Origin: Bacteroidales bacterium
GTDB lineage: Bacteria > Bacteroidota > Bacteroidia > Bacteroidales > F082
Direction of reading: 5' to 3'
Assembly (NCBI GenBank): GCA_017508895.1
Contig: JAFWRA010000127.1
Coordinates: forward strand, 1-5,119
DNA length: 5,119 nucleotides
Shown here: in pieces, positions 4,656-5,119 of the stretch
How positions within the stretch are numbered: position 1 is the stretch's first letter
How the letters are laid out: each line of letters starts with the position of its first letter
Notes under the pieces: generated by a model
The model's input: only the letters and a program-made list of their open reading frames with translations
What the model was told of the DNA's origin: nothing
The model's database searches: none
Program-made: the position numbers and the translations under genes

Positions 4656-5119
4656 TCAACGAATCGAATACCCTGCCTCAGTCTTGGTCACCGTGACTTC
4701 CGAAACAATCTCGATGGTTTCCAATACTTCGTCGATGGATTCGTCGTCGGAGAAACGGGCGGTGAGCTTCTTCGAGGCACACGACTCAGCCAAGTCGATT
4801 TCCACCTTGTAGATGTACTCCAAGGCTTCGACAATCTTCGAAAGGGTCTCGTTGTCGAACACCAGCACATGCTCGGTGAGCAGCTCGTCTTCCTTCACTT
4901 CGGAGTAGCTCATCATCTTCAGTTCGCTTGCGGTGGCGTTCCACACACCGCGTTCGCCCGGGTTGACTTCCACCTGCGACAAGACATGACCTTTTTCGTC
5001 GAAGGCGGTCATCTTCACCTTGCCTGTGTAAAGGTCGACGGTATAACGCTCAGCGTCCTTGTCGGCATTGAGCAGGAAACTGGTGCCCAGCACTTCAACG
5101 TCCATGTTGTTGCAATGTA
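4656..5119 (-). CDS. FecR family anti-sigma regulator (3' part, runs off right edge)
   Basis: About 153 C-terminal residues are visible. The frame stays open upstream of the first ATG (5105), reading HCNN before MDVEVLGTSF, and VEVLGTSF is a conserved internal strand of the FecR domain, so the true start lies outside the window. The FecR part continues through YTVDLYTGKVKM and VNPGERGVW. The last 68 residues (VFDNETLSKIVEALEYIYKVEIDLA, then SDDESIDEVLETIEIVSEVTV and GYSIR) are the DUF4974 domain typical of Bacteroidota FecR proteins, an STN-like fold. Such proteins sit in the inner membrane, hold an ECF sigma factor with their cytoplasmic N-terminus and receive a signal in the periplasm from an outer-membrane STN protein. 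A sigma gene would be expected just past the right edge. Candidate partner and target genes lie downstream on the same strand, but separated by a terminator. Confidence 0.9.
   Translation of the reverse strand, partial: HCNNMDVEVLGTSFLLNADKDAERYTVDLYTGKVKMTAFDEKGHVLSQVEVNPGERGVWNATASELKMMSYSEVKEDELLTEHVLVFDNETLSKIVEALEYIYKVEIDLAESCASKKLTARFSDDESIDEVLETIEIVSEVTVTKTEAGYSIR

Noticed and set aside
4378..4659. 93-aa minus-strand frame overlapping the end of the FecR gene
   Set aside because: It needs a TTG start, crosses the predicted promoter, palindromes, G10 tract and terminator, and its protein is low in recognisable features. The region reads better as non-coding.

Overview
The window looks like a chromosomal piece of a member of the Bacteroidales (phylum Bacteroidota). 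The evidence is a FecR-type anti-sigma factor with the Bacteroidota-specific C-terminal domain (DUF4974), an SPII lipoprotein with the 'FSKGNLQY...GYYWSST...GRSVRLV' architecture common in gut Bacteroidales, a DUF6169 protein, promoter elements of the Bacteroidota form TTG-N19-TAnnTTTG, and A-rich translation starts without Shine-Dalgarno sequences. Species or genus cannot be fixed from the sequence. All supported genes are on the minus strand, so transcription runs right to left; no plus-strand gene is supported.

Layout in the direction of transcription. (1) 5119-4656: C-terminal part of a FecR anti-sigma regulator; its start, and any sigma gene, lie beyond the right edge. (2) 4655-4327: a 329-bp non-coding stretch with a -7-like promoter box, two adjacent AT-rich palindromes, an uninterrupted run of ten G (minus strand), a clear intrinsic terminator and three copies of a short ATCTTGAAAT repeat. 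This is the most unusual part of the window and may be an attenuated or phase-variable leader, or a short independent RNA. (3) 4326-3985 and 3959-2367: a probable two-gene operon, 25 nt apart, encoding a small secreted protein with a C-terminal glycine-rich/hydrophobic/basic tail and a 530-aa surface lipoprotein with a C-type-lectin-like C-terminal half. (4) 2366-2000: a terminator, then a GC-rich repeat block with two copies of a 17-bp repeat exactly 120 bp apart. (5) 1960-1351: a two-gene unit with its own good promoter, a 50-aa protein overlapping by 29 nt a 161-aa DUF6169 protein. (6) 1350-1196: a weak terminator and a possible -7 box. (7) 1195-1: the first 398 residues of an outer-membrane protein with signal peptide, STN domain, DT-rich linker and beta-barrel strands, running off the left edge.

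How the genes may work together: FecR anti-sigma factors normally receive signals from outer-membrane proteins carrying an STN domain, so the FecR and the STN-barrel protein may be a signalling pair, although here they are about 3.5 kb apart with a secreted protein, a lipoprotein and an unrelated-looking DUF6169 pair between them. The secreted protein and the lipoprotein would be natural surface outputs of such a system, but no sequence evidence in the window proves that link.
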